Origin: Lytechinus pictus
Lineage: Eukaryota; Echinodermata; Echinoidea; Temnopleuroida; Toxopneustidae
Assembly: GCF_037042905.1 (NCBI RefSeq)
Contig: NC_087257.1
Span: 23,007,001-23,071,000, forward strand
Length of the DNA stretch: 64,000 nucleotides
Reading direction: 5' to 3'
The notes beneath the pieces are model-generated. The model was not told where the DNA came from, made no database searches, and saw only the letters and a program-made list of their open reading frames with translations. Positions 44,201 to 55,029 of this stretch are shown here, piece after piece. Each line of letters opens with the position of its first letter. Positions within the stretch are counted from its first letter, which is position 1. The translations under genes and the position numbers were made by a program.

Positions 44201-47200
44201 CATCAATATAACTTGTTCGTCACTCAGAATGTATATACCATCAATATAACTTGTTCGTCACCCAGTGAATATACCATCAATATAACTTATTCATCACCCA
44301 GTGAATATGCCATCAAAATAACTTGTTCGTCACCCATTGAATATACCATCAATATAACTTATTCGTCACCCAGTGAATATACCATCAATATACATTATTC
44401 GTCACCCAGTGAATATACCATCTATATAACATGTTCGTCACCCAGTGAATAAACCATCAATATATTGTCACCCAGTGTATATACCACCAATATAACTTAT
44501 TCGCCACCCAGTGAATATACCATCAATATATTTCATTCGTCAACCAGTGTATATAGAATGTATTTAACTTCTTCGTCACCCAGTGTATATAGAATGTATT
44601 TAACTTCTTCGTCACCCAGTGTATATACCACCAAAATAACTTGTTCGTCACCCATTGAATATACCATCAATATAACTTATTCGTCACCCAGTGAATATAC
44701 CATCAATATACATTATTCGTCACCCAGTGAATATACCATCTATATAACATGTTCGTCACCCAGTGAATATACCATCAATATATTGTCACCCAGTGTATAT
44801 ACCACCAATATAAATCAGTCGTCACCCATTGGACATACAATCAATATTACTTGTTCGTCACCCAGTGAATATGCTATCAAAATAACTTGTTCGTCACCCA
44901 GTGAATATGCCATCAATGTAACTTATTCGTCACCCAGTGAATATACCATCAATTATAAATTATTCGTCACCCAGTGAATATACCATCTATATAACATGTT
45001 CGTCACCCAGTGAATATACCATCAACGTATTTTCTTCGTCACCCAGTGTATATACCACCACTATAACTTATTCGCCACCCAGTGAATATACCACAAACCT
45101 AACTTGTTCGTCACCCAGTGAATATACCATCAATATTACTTTTTCGTCCCCATTAGATATTCCATCGATATAAATTATTTGTCACCCATTGGACATACAA
45201 TCAATGTAACTTGTTCGTCACTCAGTGTATAAACCATCTATATAAGTTATTCGTCACTCAGTGGATATAGCATTCATATAACATCTTCGCCACCCAGTGT
45301 TTCTACCATCAATATGACTTATTTGCCACCCACTGTATATAGCATATATATATTTTCTTTGTTACCCAGTGTATATACCATCAATATAACTTGTTCGTCA
45401 ATCAGAATGAATATAACATCGATATAACTTGTTCGTCACTCAGAGTGTACATACCATCAATATAACTTGTTCGTCACTCAGTGTGTATATAACATCGATA
45501 TAACTTGTTCCCCATCCAGTGAATATACCATCAATATAACCTGTTCGTCTCCCAGTGAATATACCATCAATATAACTTGTTCCCCATCCTGTGAATATAC
45601 CATCAATATAACTTGTTCCCCATCCAGTAAATATACCATCAATATAACCTGTTCATCTCCCAGTGAATATAACATCAAATAACTTCTTCGTCACTCAGTG
45701 AATATACTATCAATATAACTTGTTCCCCATCCAGTGAATATACCATCAATATAACTTGTTCCCTATCCAGTGAATATACCATCAATATAACCTGTTCGTC
45801 TCCCAGTGAATATACCATCAAATAACTTCTTCGTCACCCAGTGAATATACCATCAATATAACTTGTTCCCCATCCAGTGAATTTACCATCAATATAACTT
45901 GTTCCCCATCCAGTAAATATACCATCAATATAACCTGTTCATCTCCCAGTGAATATAACATCAAATAACTTCTTCGTCACTCAGTGAATATAACATCAAT
46001 ATAACTTGTTCCCCATCCAGTGAATATACCATCAATATAACTTGTTCCCCATCCAGTGAATATACCATCAATATAACCTGTTCATCTCCCAGTAAATATA
46101 ACATCAAATAACTTCTTCGTCACTCAGTGAATATACTATCAATATAACTTGTTTCCCATCCAGTGAATATACCATCAATATAACTTGTTCCCTATCCAGT
46201 GAATATACCATCAATATAACCTGTTCGTCTCCCAGTGAATATACCATCAAATAACTTCTTCGTCACTCAGTGAATATACCATCAATATAACTTGTTTCCC
46301 ATCCAGTGAATATACCATCAATATAACTTGTTCCCTATCCAGTGAATATACCATCAATATAACCTGTTCGTCTCCCAGTGAATATACCATCAAATAACTT
46401 CTTCGTCACCCAGTGAATATACCATCAATATAACTTGTTCCCCATCCTGTGAATATACCATCAATATAACTTGTTCCCCATCCAGTAAATATACCATCAA
46501 TATAACCTGTTCATCTCCCAGTGAATATAACATCAAATAACCTCTTCGTCACCCAGTGAATATACCATCAATATAACTTGTTCCCCATCCAGTGAATATA
46601 CCATCAATATAACTTGTTCCCTATCCAGTAAATATACCATCAATATAACCTGTTCATCTCCCAGTGAATATACCATCAATATAACTTCTTCGTCACTCAG
46701 TGAATATACTATCAATATAACTTGTTCCCCATCCAGTGAATATACCATCAATATAACTTGTTCCCTATCCAGTGAATATACCATCAATATAACCTGTTCG
46801 TCTCCCAGTGAATATAACATCAAATAACTTCTTCGCCACCCAGTGAATATACCATCAATATAACTTGTTCGTCACCCAGTGAATATACCATCAAATAACT
46901 TCTTCGTCACCCAGTGAATATATCATCAATATAACTTTTCATCACCCAGTGAATATACCATCAAATAACTACTTCGTCTCCCAGTGAGTATACCATCAAT
47001 ATATCTAGTTCGTCACCCAGTGAATATACCATCAAATAACTTGTTCGTCACCCCGTAAATATACTATCAAATAACTTGTTCGTCACCCAGTGAATATACC
47101 ATCAATTAGATCAATATCTTTTTCATCAACCATTGAATATGAACCCTGCTACCCATTAGATTTAATTCCAATATAACCTCTTCGTTACCATGATTACCGA

Positions 47201-50200
47201 GTGAATATAATGTACCATCAATATACTTCCTTCGTGATATAGTCAATATAATGAACATATATGACTTATTCATCAACGACTAGATATACCATCAAAACAA
47301 ATGGTACTGACTATCAATATTCAATCAGAGGTCGTGAATTCGAATCATTCTCTAGGCGTTAATTTCCTCCAGGAAGATATTTATCCACAGTTGCTGCACT
47401 TGACCCAGGTGAGGTGAATGGGTACTTGCAGGATTTATTCCTTGAACATGTTGAATGCTCTGACACCTATTATGGCGGCTCAGCTACAGCCGGGGTTATA
47501 AGAATAATACCAAATATTGAGCACAATACGGTATATGCATATAGTATTTGTGCTATATAAATGGACCTATTATTACTATAAATTATGTGAAACCACTTAC
47601 CAGTCAGTATGCCTTTGACCACAATGGGGATTGATGATATCTTCTTGAGTCTACGGATATAGTCCCAGGTCGCTGAATCATCACTGGTATCGTTATAGTC
47701 CCAGAGAAGCTTATCACCCGCTGCCTTGAACTGATCAGCTTCTTCCTTAATACCTATCATTTCCATGTTAACACATCTCAAGACATGGAAAAAAAACAAT
47801 ATAATTTTTACACAACAAACACTTTGGTGTTAATTTTCATCGGTGTACCCTTACTTGCCACTGTCCATTCACACATTTTCCGACACGTTGAAAATTTGCT
47901 TTTTTTTTTCTCTGATGGTACTTGATTTGAAAAAGTGGAAGTACCATCCTCCATTTTATACCGAAATTACTTTAAATGATTCAGAACAAAACGCTGCAGC
48001 AACAAAGAAAGTTCATCTACCTCCCCCCTCCCCTCCCCGCAAAAAAGAAGAAGAACAAGAAATAAATAAATAAATGAATAAAAATCAACGTTTTGTGTAA
48101 ATGTTAATGACCACACCAATCATTTTACTCCGTTGTTAATTGCTTGGTGTTATTTCTACACACGGATGTTAATACAACACCCATAGTTTTTACACTCATT
48201 GGTGTTATGTTCAATCCCTAGGGTGTAAATTAACACATCAGGGAGTGATCCTCTCGATACACCAACTGGTGTCAGTTTATAGTTTTTACAGTGTGAATTT
48301 CAGAGTGAACGATAGCTATTTTGTAGATGCGGCCATACACGCTAAAAACACTAAGTAAAAATCTTACCCAATGTTGAGTAGAAAGGGAACATGTATGGTT
48401 GCTGGGTATTTTTTAACCCCATATTGGGCTATTTCAACGCAACATTGCGTAAAATCTACAAAATATCTTTTTACCCAACCAACATGCATGTTTCCATTTT
48501 ACCCAATATTGGGTAAAGCTTTTTTTAAGAGTGTAACAGGGAGGGGGTGATTCCAAAGGAGAACAAAGGAAGTTATCACTGAGCTAGGCAATAAGCTACA
48601 TGCATTGCTATGTCGATGCCTAAAATAATATTTGTTATTGTAAATCATACTTAACCCCCCCCCCCCGCCTCTCAGTTAGAAATTACAATAAAAACATCCG
48701 AAAGGCAATTCACAATATAACTTTTACCGATTCCCTCAAGGTATTAATACTCATGCCCAACCACAAAAAAATTGAAAAAAACTGCCACATTTATAAACAC
48801 TGCGATGAAAAAATATAATTGATTACGTAATATTGATAAATTACCTTGTAATTGAGCCCAATCCAGGCCTCTAGGTATCCATACTCATGCTCAACCACAA
48901 AAAATATGAAAAAACCGGCCACACTTATCTACACAGCAATAAACTTAGCTCAATATTACCAATTCCCAATTACGAGTAGGAAAGTATACATGTATATTGT
49001 CAATCGAATAATTGTGTTATTCTTTTGATATGAACAAAGGATGTCTCTGAATAATAGCTCCTCCGGCATGTAAATTATTCCCTCCTTTAACAACTTTATT
49101 TGTATATCTCCGTATATTCTCTTCATTATATTTACTATTCAACCTTACTTTGTGTGTTAAACTTTTTTAATCTATATAATACGGAAATTATTATTTGCGT
49201 TGCTATCAGTGTTCTCATAATGAATGAAAACACATTTAGGAGATCGCACCAATGCATATGTGCATTTCTAGGAAATCCAAAAACCTGTTGAAAAAACCCC
49301 TGAATTCCATTACTGGACTCAAATTTCAACAACCAAAAATTGACCAACATTGAACTACTTTTAAAGAATGTCTGATTAAAGTTTTGGATAATCTTACTTC
49401 AATTTCTTGTAAGCTGGATTGGTCCTCACTACTCCGTAAAGATCAAAATCCTTTTCGTTTCTGCGATGACCGTAGGTAGCGAAGTCGACGGTCACCAGCA
49501 ACGCTGTGGAATCAAAGAGAAGAAGTGATCCCTTTTATCCCCCTATCCTTGTGGTTATGTTTATAAAGGAGAAATCCACCCCAAAATCATGAAAATAATG
49601 ATGCTGAAATTAGATACCATTTGATTAAAAAGCAGAATTAAAAAAAAGGTTCAACGAAAATTTCTAAGGGATTATTTTATCGAATTGCTCTCTCTCTCTC
49701 TCTTAGTAGTAGTAGTAATAGTAGTAGTATAAGTAGTAGTAGTAGTAGTAGTAGTAGTAATAGGAGTAGTAGTGTAGTAGTAGTAGTTGTAGAAGTAGTA
49801 GTAGCAGTAGTAGTAGTTGTTGTAGTAGTATCAGCAACAGCAGCAGCAACAGCAACAGCGGCTTGCAGTATCATCATCATCATCATCACCACCACCACCA
49901 CCATCATCATGATGATCATCATTGTCATCCTATATTATCATAATCATCATCATCATTGTAATAGGCCTAATCTTGCTTATGATCCCCCCCCCCCCAATAT
50001 TCCATTCCTCTTTACCTACCGTTAAAACCCGCTTTCTCCGCCCTTCTCAAGAACAGTTCTGTGATATTTTTATTTTTGTAGATGAGGGTTTGCATCATTC
50101 GTAGACCACCGGGAGCTGCCTTAGCTATGTCCTCGATCTGAACATTTGCTCCACAGCTTAAGGACATGAACACACCCGCGGACGCGGCAGCTGAAACAAG

Positions 50201-51894
50201 CATATGACAATGAAACAAAATTTAGACAATACAATTGAAATGAAAAAAAAATCAAGAATCAATCAGGTAGCGCGGAACCAGGGCTGGGCTTCGGTCCCAA
50301 ATTTTCCAGTAAACGTGTACTAAACATGAAAATGACTGTCAAATTGTGGATTTATGCACGTTCAGCCCCCTCACACTTTTGAATCAGCTCCCCTTTCAAA
50401 CTAGTTCTGCGTCCCCTGATGATAAGGATATAAACAAATAATTTTCATGAAACTTGTTGTCGATAAGCCGGCGGATCCTTCATCTGTCTTGGGATTTATA
50501 TATTTGTATGTCTCTCGATTCCCCCACCCCCTTTCTATGTTGACCCTCTTTCGGTGACGAACAATATTCCTTCCGTTTACCACGTCGTGACATCATGTCT
50601 TGCCGCCGATGGTGTTTCTCATTTTTCTTGCCATTCGTTGAGATGACGACCCTCCTCATAGAAAAATCCTGGATTAGCCCTTGAAAAATTAAAGTTCATA
50701 TCTTGTTGTTAATGAAAACGTACTTAAGCTTTCAGTTTTTCTGATCGGGATATCAAAATATAATTTTCAGGCTCGCAACAAATATTTTTAGATACCCTAC
50801 ATGTTCGTGATTTAAAAAAGTGCTTATGTCCCATTTTTAGGTCTAAATACATGACATATCAAAATCATTAAGCTCGCGCTTCGCGCTCGCAATATTTATC
50901 TAGGCCTTATGAGATACCTATTCTTTTGGTTTGTAGTTAAGGAAAGATCGAAGATGAACTTAACACTTCAACGATTAGTCAGGACTACCCCCTGAGACTT
51001 TCCTCATTTGAGAAAAGTTGATCCGATGAGCTAACTGTGAACTGGCTTATTGATAAGATTACGGTATTGTCTACACACTTAAAATGTTGGGCAACATACT
51101 GTCCACTGTGTTGGGTAATGTACAGGGGCCGCGGAACGGTTTTCAAAGTGGGGGGGGGGGGGAGGGGGGCTGACCATGCAAAAAAATCACAATCATATGA
51201 TCATTTTTACGTTTTTGTACACGGTTTGGAAAAAGTGGGGGGCTGAAGTCCCCTCCCCCCCCCCCGCTTCCGCGGCCCCTGATGTGTAAAGATATATACA
51301 TTCTGGGCAATTATTATCCAATTGAGCAAATTTATTACCCAATTTGGACAGTAGTTGTGTGGACAGTGTGTTGCCCGGGGTCGGTTAAATAGTTTGCCTA
51401 ACTATTTCAAGAGTGTAAATTACCTCTTGCAGTAGCGATCTCTCCATCTGGATGCGCTCCCTTATGGAAGGCTGTTGGTGAGATACCGCAAGGGAAGGAG
51501 ACCTTATGACCCAAGATGGTTGTTGATAGGTCCCTCCTGGAGACGTCACGTAGGACCTTTGGCCTCAGACGGTACCTATGGAAGAACGGAGGGTCGAGAT
51601 TCAGGAGGGGGGTGACAAGATTTGGGGGCGGTGCCGGCCGGATTATTTTCAAACAGGGGCAAGCAGATCCCAGGTACAGATCCAGGTCTGCCCCCCCCCC
51701 CTGGGAAGAATATGTGATCTTTTAAAAGGACAAAATCCCCTATGGCAGCCGGGCGTCAAGGAGGAGAGGGGAATTTTGAATGATGAGAGAATTGGCCCTT
51801 TTGGGGGCCTTCCCTAAGGAATCCTTGATTGATTGGGCCTTTGGGCGTTCGAACTATAAAAAAATTCTTCTTCCGGTGGGTTGATAATTTTTTT

Positions 51895-51925
<31 letters not shown>

Positions 51926-53233
51926 CTCAAGCCCCACCCCTCCCCCTCTCTTCGCCAGTGATTCAATTAGAGAAGTCAGCTGTGCAGGGCAAATTGGTGT
52001 ACATGCAGAGCGTTATTTGGCTTCATGTAGTTGATCATTTCAAATGTTATAAGAGCTTCTTTAAATGGAGTAACGAGACAATAATTATAGGGGTAAAGGT
52101 GACTCGACCAAGACAGTGCATTGACCGACTTTATTGACTATTCAGATCATGAAACGGGGGGTATAATATTATAGGAACATGCAGTATCGTTGAATAAGAC
52201 CCAGTATGATTTTATTTATGTTTCATTTTTTTGTGATGAAAGAACATTCGACCCTAAAGGTGAATTGTCTTGATTATGACTCTATAGACCGTCATATTAT
52301 CAGTTAAAATAATGATTTCTGCGTGTTAATGTTCAATCCTATTAAAAAAAAACACTGCATCCGCAATGAAGAATTCATGCCACGTACCCTAATGAACTTT
52401 AATGGTGGTTTAACAAATAGAGTTTGATTAGAAATGCACATCAGCACATGGTGTAATCTCTGAAAATCATGTCCGTTTGTGTAAAGGCGAAACTATTTTA
52501 TAAATATATATATTTTAAAGGGGCATCAATTTGTAAATTAAACATAGGTGGAAGTAGGTCTATGTGGTTTTTAAAGTTAATAGGGGTACACGGATACTGC
52601 TTGAGGGCATGACTGTATTAACAATCAAGTCTCTATATTTTGAGCACAAGAACGTATAACAGTCATGCAGTGGCAAAAAGGGGAGGGGCACGCTGGGGCA
52701 TTTATTCCTCCCCCATGCAGTCGGAACCGTTAATTTATTATTTCTCCCAGTTGCCGGCCCCCAAAAGAACAATAATAAACGACGGAGTATATCCGCTCTT
52801 GCCTAGTATCCGGGAACACTATATATACTCTTGCCTTAAACATCACGCCCTCCACCGTTGCCCCCTTAAAAATCCTGTTGCTGCGACCACAGCCCTATCG
52901 GAGCAACCCCGCCCCCGGGGGTCGAGTTTTGTACAGCTGCCAATAACAGGGTCACGGTCTCGCCCTCGCCCCACCCCCACCTCCCCAAAAAGGTGACAAT
53001 CTCATTATAAATCGCCGCGTATGAACACGATAAAAATAATGACGAAATACTATAAACAATAATTTTTGCAGCCCTAAACGGACCCCCACCTACCTCAAAT
53101 AAGCAGCATGACTGTCCCGCAAAGTGACCTCCTCGTCGGCCCCACCCTTGTAGAAATTCCACAGCATAGGGTCGAGGCATCCTTCAGCGTCTTTCTCAAA
53201 GTCGTCCAGACATAGTCGCTTCTTGGAGGTCAT
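41212..53233 (-). CDS. HAO: 2-hydroxyacid oxidase (glycolate oxidase family), complete, nine exons
   Basis: Nine exons join without a phase conflict (140, 152, 171, 106, 176, 92, 162, 70 and 74 nt) to 1143 nt, 380 aa, close to the usual length of about 370. The family is FMN-dependent and peroxisomal; it oxidises glycolate or longer 2-hydroxyacids to 2-oxoacids with release of hydrogen peroxide. Visible family marks: active-site Tyr in FYKGGADEE, the second Tyr in LIYKNKN, the Lys of IVVKGILTG, the catalytic His and Arg in SAHGGRQLD, and FMN-phosphate binding in [11 protein letters not shown] and [10 protein letters not shown]. The C-terminus DSKL is a canonical peroxisomal PTS1. The start [18 protein letters not shown] aligns with the family N-terminus; an upstream in-frame ATG would add 14 residues. 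HAO1 and HAO2 cannot be separated by eye. The gene is convergent with the adaptor gene. Confidence 0.93.
41636..41705 (-). CDS. HAO: Oxidase exon 8
   Basis: Between GTCCTAG and GACAG|GTAAGT; encodes [12 protein letters not shown] and FSRTMALTG, phase 0 in and phase 1 out. Confidence 0.92.
42592..42753 (-). CDS. HAO: Oxidase exon 7 (FMN phosphate site)
   Basis: Between TTTCAG and GCGGG|GTATGA; 54 whole codons, [13 protein letters not shown] to [11 protein letters not shown], with the DGGVRTGTD loop. Confidence 0.93.
43511..43602 (-). CDS. HAO: Oxidase exon 6 (catalytic His/Arg)
   Basis: Between CATTCCAG and [32 protein letters not shown] and RQLDTAIAP. Too short to stand out as an open frame on its own. 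Confidence 0.92.
43880..47150. repeat. 36-bp minisatellite filling oxidase intron 5
   Basis: About 90 imperfect head-to-tail copies of a 36-bp unit, CAGTGAATATACCATCAATA plus TAACTTGTTCGTCACC. The unit is a multiple of three, and several phases lack stops, so both strands show long false open frames (repeating [12 protein letters not shown] or [12 protein letters not shown]). Units of 35 bp and occasional indels break every frame. The array ends degenerate at both sides. Confidence 0.95.
45683..46828. repeat. 143-bp higher-order repeat inside the minisatellite
   Basis: The variant beginning CTTCTTCGTCAC returns at 45683, 45826, 45969, 46112, 46255, 46398, 46541 (CCTCTTCG), 46685 and 46828, a period of 143 bp (one step of 144). 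Each period is four monomers: a TCGTCAC type, two TTCCCCATCC types and one TCTCCCAG type of 35 bp. Confidence 0.92.
47335..47579 (+). mobile_element. tRNA-derived SINE-like element, probably 5'-truncated
   Basis: GAGGTCGTGAATTCGAATC resembles a Pol III B box. The body is unrelated to the host gene, and the end GTGCTATATAAATGGACCTATTATTA is a typical SINE tail. It abuts exon 5 of the oxidase. Confidence 0.5.
47601..47776 (-). CDS. HAO: Oxidase exon 5 (catalytic Lys)
   Basis: Acceptor after a T-rich tract and CTTGAG; donor [27 protein letters not shown] to [12 protein letters not shown]. The acceptor was chosen because only it gives phase 2 to match exon 4. Confidence 0.88.
48120..48300. mobile_element. 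Short palindromic MITE-like repeat
   Basis: GGTGTTATTTCTACACACGG, GTTAATACAACACC, GGTGTTATGTTC, GGTGTAAATTAACACATC and the end GTTTTTACAGTGTG form repeated inverted GGTGTTA / TAACACC blocks. Confidence 0.5.
48337..48535. mobile_element. Palindromic MITE, about 199 bp
   Basis: Left ACACGCTAAAAACAC, TCTTACCCAATGTTGAGTA and GGGAACATGTATGGTTG; right CAACATGCATGTTTCC, TTACCCAATATTGGGTAAAG and TTTTTTAAGAGTGT. Same family as the split element at 51073-51417. Confidence 0.75.
48720..48970. repeat. Diverged tandem duplication, about 160-bp unit
   Basis: CTCAAGGTATTAATACTCATGC...CAACCACAAAAAAATTG and CTCTAGGTATCCATACTCATGC...CAACCACAAAAAATATG, each followed by AAAAAAC and CCACA(C)TTAT. Confidence 0.7.
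49398..49503 (-). CDS. HAO: Oxidase exon 4
   Basis: Between GATTCCACAG and [31 protein letters not shown] to NPAYKKLK, the VTVDTPxxGxR-like strand of the barrel. Confidence 0.9.
49563..49680. repeat. End fragment of the GATGACATCA MITE family
   Basis: AAGGAGAAATCCACCCCAAAATC resembles the terminal sequence at 29462 (AAGGACAAGTCCACCCCAAC). Confidence 0.4.
49690..49935. repeat. Compound microsatellite
   Basis: (CT)n, (TAG)n, (CAG)n and (CAT)n/(CAC)n run together in oxidase intron 3. Confidence 0.92.
50020..50190 (-). CDS. HAO: Oxidase exon 3
   Basis: Between TTGTTTCAG and [31 protein letters not shown] to [10 protein letters not shown], including the active-site LIYKNKN tyrosine. Confidence 0.93.
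51073..51417. mobile_element. ACACTT...AAGTGT-type MITE split by a nested repeat
   Basis: Left part ACACACTTAAAATGTTGGGC and GTGTTGGGTAATG; right part GGGCAATTATTATCC, TTACCCAATTTGGACAG and TTTCAAGAGTGTAAA. The GGGGCCGCGGAA repeat occupies its middle. Confidence 0.6.
51124..51280. repeat. GGGGCCGCGGAA palindromic repeat, best copy
   Basis: Perfect inverted ends AGGGGCCGCGGAA and TTCCGCGGCCCCT enclose the same ordered blocks as the 36121-36267 copy. Non-coding. Confidence 0.8.
51424..51575 (-). CDS. HAO: Oxidase exon 2
   Basis: Between TTCTTCCATAG and [28 protein letters not shown] to [10 protein letters not shown]. The ORF extending upstream of 51575 is intron. Confidence 0.93.
51725..53093. 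other. Oxidase intron 1: no gene seen
   Basis: Poly(T)/poly(G) tract near 51880-51930, otherwise low-copy AT-rich sequence with C-rich patches (52880-52990). No exon supported. Confidence 0.5.
53094..53233 (-). CDS. HAO: Oxidase exon 1 (start)
   Basis: ATG at 53231-53233; [18 protein letters not shown] to SHAAYLR; donor TTGAG|GTAGGT in phase 2. Contains the N-terminal active-site tyrosine. Confidence 0.9.
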
Positions 53234-53500
53234 GATTTCAACTTGGTACGACCAAACGTCGGCAATGTTGAACAAGAGTTGCTCTTGTGAAACACGAACT
53301 ACTTGTTCAGAAAACTGACTACATTGAATGGACTATGTGACCTAACTAGGCTTACTCTAAGATGTGCACTGAACTTGTACTATATTAATTTAGCTCTCCA
53401 ATTCGAGTTCGAGCTAAAAGACAACAGATTGCATCATCAATCGCAACCATTAAAATACGGGAAATACAGAGCTACACCGGGAGCTACATTGGAAATACCT

Positions 53501-53655
53501 TTGTCACATTATTTTGCTCTACAGCGGCCGTACGGCAAGCCGAAAACAGCCGTTTTATTAATTTCAATTCAAACCACCTGTATGTAGTTGGTACAAAAAA
53601 TGTTAAAACGGCTGTTTTCGACTCGCCGTACAGCCGCCGTAGAGCAAATGTGACC
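53501..53655. mobile_element. Palindromic MITE upstream of the oxidase
   Basis: TTTGCTCTACAGCGGCCGTACGGC and AAAACAGCCGTTTTA pair with AAAACGGCTGTTTTCG and GCCGTACAGCCGCCGTAGAGCAAA. It ends about 270 bp from the oxidase start codon and is GC-rich against its surroundings. Confidence 0.85.
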
Positions 53656-55029
53656 AAGGTAAAGATTCACATAAATCCGAATTTCAGGCTTTGTCCGGGG
53701 ACTATAGTTGATTCAGCTTTGAAAGAAAATCAATATCACCAGCATGACAAATTGAACCGCACTCACTATTCACGTGTATGTACATGGAGAAAAGGGGAAA
53801 GGAAAAATGAAGAGCCAATATTGTGAGATTCGAGTAGACCAATTAGGAATGCTAGTATTTTCCATAAGTTTATGTTAAATTTGATATTTTTTTTAGCAAA
53901 CGGAAGCTGATCTCGTATGACGTCGCTGAATTATTGCCAAAAACTTGAAGCCCAGACATTTTTGGGGCTTATCCAGCTTTCGCCAATGGGGGGGGGGGGG
54001 GGGGTGAAAAAAGTCAACCATAATATTTTCCCGATCGGCCGCTCAAAGTTAATTTTGGTTTGTTTCTTTCAAGGGGTAGCCATAACAGTCACTTCTTAGC
54101 TTTATTCTTTTCATGAATATATAGTCATCTCATAAACCCTATAGTGCGAGCACGAAGCGCGAGCTGAAAATATTTGATATTCCGATCTGAACAAGGTCAA
54201 TTCAAGCACTGTGTCAAGCACTGTGTAGGATATCTGCGAGCGAGAAGCGTAAGCTTATATAAAAAAATAAATCATTTTGACCTATATTGGACCGGGACAT
54301 TTTATGGACATTTTGTCATCATATAAAAATGGTGACTATCTTCCCATTTTTCTTCCTAAGCGCGAGATGAAACTTGTCGATATTCGATTCTGAAAAAGGA
54401 ACAATAATCTTTAAAAATTCACGAGAATGTTTTTATCTTATTTCTTAATCAAATAAGTCTAATGAGAGCATGAAATTTGTTGATATTAAGGCCTGAAAAC
54501 AGGACATTTTAAGCACTTTTGTAAATATGAATAAAATGCATAGGTTGATATATTTTGAACAATTAATGCGAGCGTACATTGCGAGCCGAAAATTTTGATA
54601 AGCTGCTATAAAAAGGGGGTTTTAAGAAGTTTCTAATAGAATTGATATAGATTTATAACTCACCAGGGCAATTCCACACTAGAACTTCAAAAATATCATA
54701 AATTTCAACATGCTTTCAAAAAGTCACAAGTAGTGTAATATTTTACTATGATACCTAAATTTTATGAAAATTATGAGTTTTAACCAAAAGTGAAGTCAGA
54801 TATAGTTTTTTTGGGGGGGAACAATGGAATTTTCAATTTTCAATAATTTTGCTAATTAAATAGTCAGGTACAAACACTGCCTGAAACAATTATTGGCAAA
54901 GCGCGAGAAGAGTGAAAATATTGCAGGCCAATGGAATAATGTATCATTGATGGTTCCAAATAATATCTACAACATTTTCATGATCCATAATAGGGACAGC
55001 CCTGATTTTTTCGAACCTATTTTTGGCAA
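53656..55029. other. AT-rich region with GCGAGC/GAAGCGC motifs
   Basis: No gene. Degenerate forms of GCGAGCGCGAAGCGCGAGC followed by TGAAAAT recur at 54147, 54234, 54359, 54568 and 54900, and again at 50874 (reverse), 56782, 56989 and 58188. These look like remains of one dispersed repeat. Confidence 0.5.

Noticed and set aside
43911-46823. Open frames encoding 12-residue repeats on both strands
   Set aside because: They are the intronic 36-bp minisatellite; frames are broken by 35-bp units, and both strands are equally open.
45500-46830. CRISPR-like array
   Set aside because: The units are contiguous with no unique spacers, in a eukaryotic intron; it is a satellite, not a CRISPR.
49677-49928. 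Minus-strand frame with Met-, Thr- and Leu-rich runs
   Set aside because: Translation of a compound trinucleotide microsatellite in an intron.
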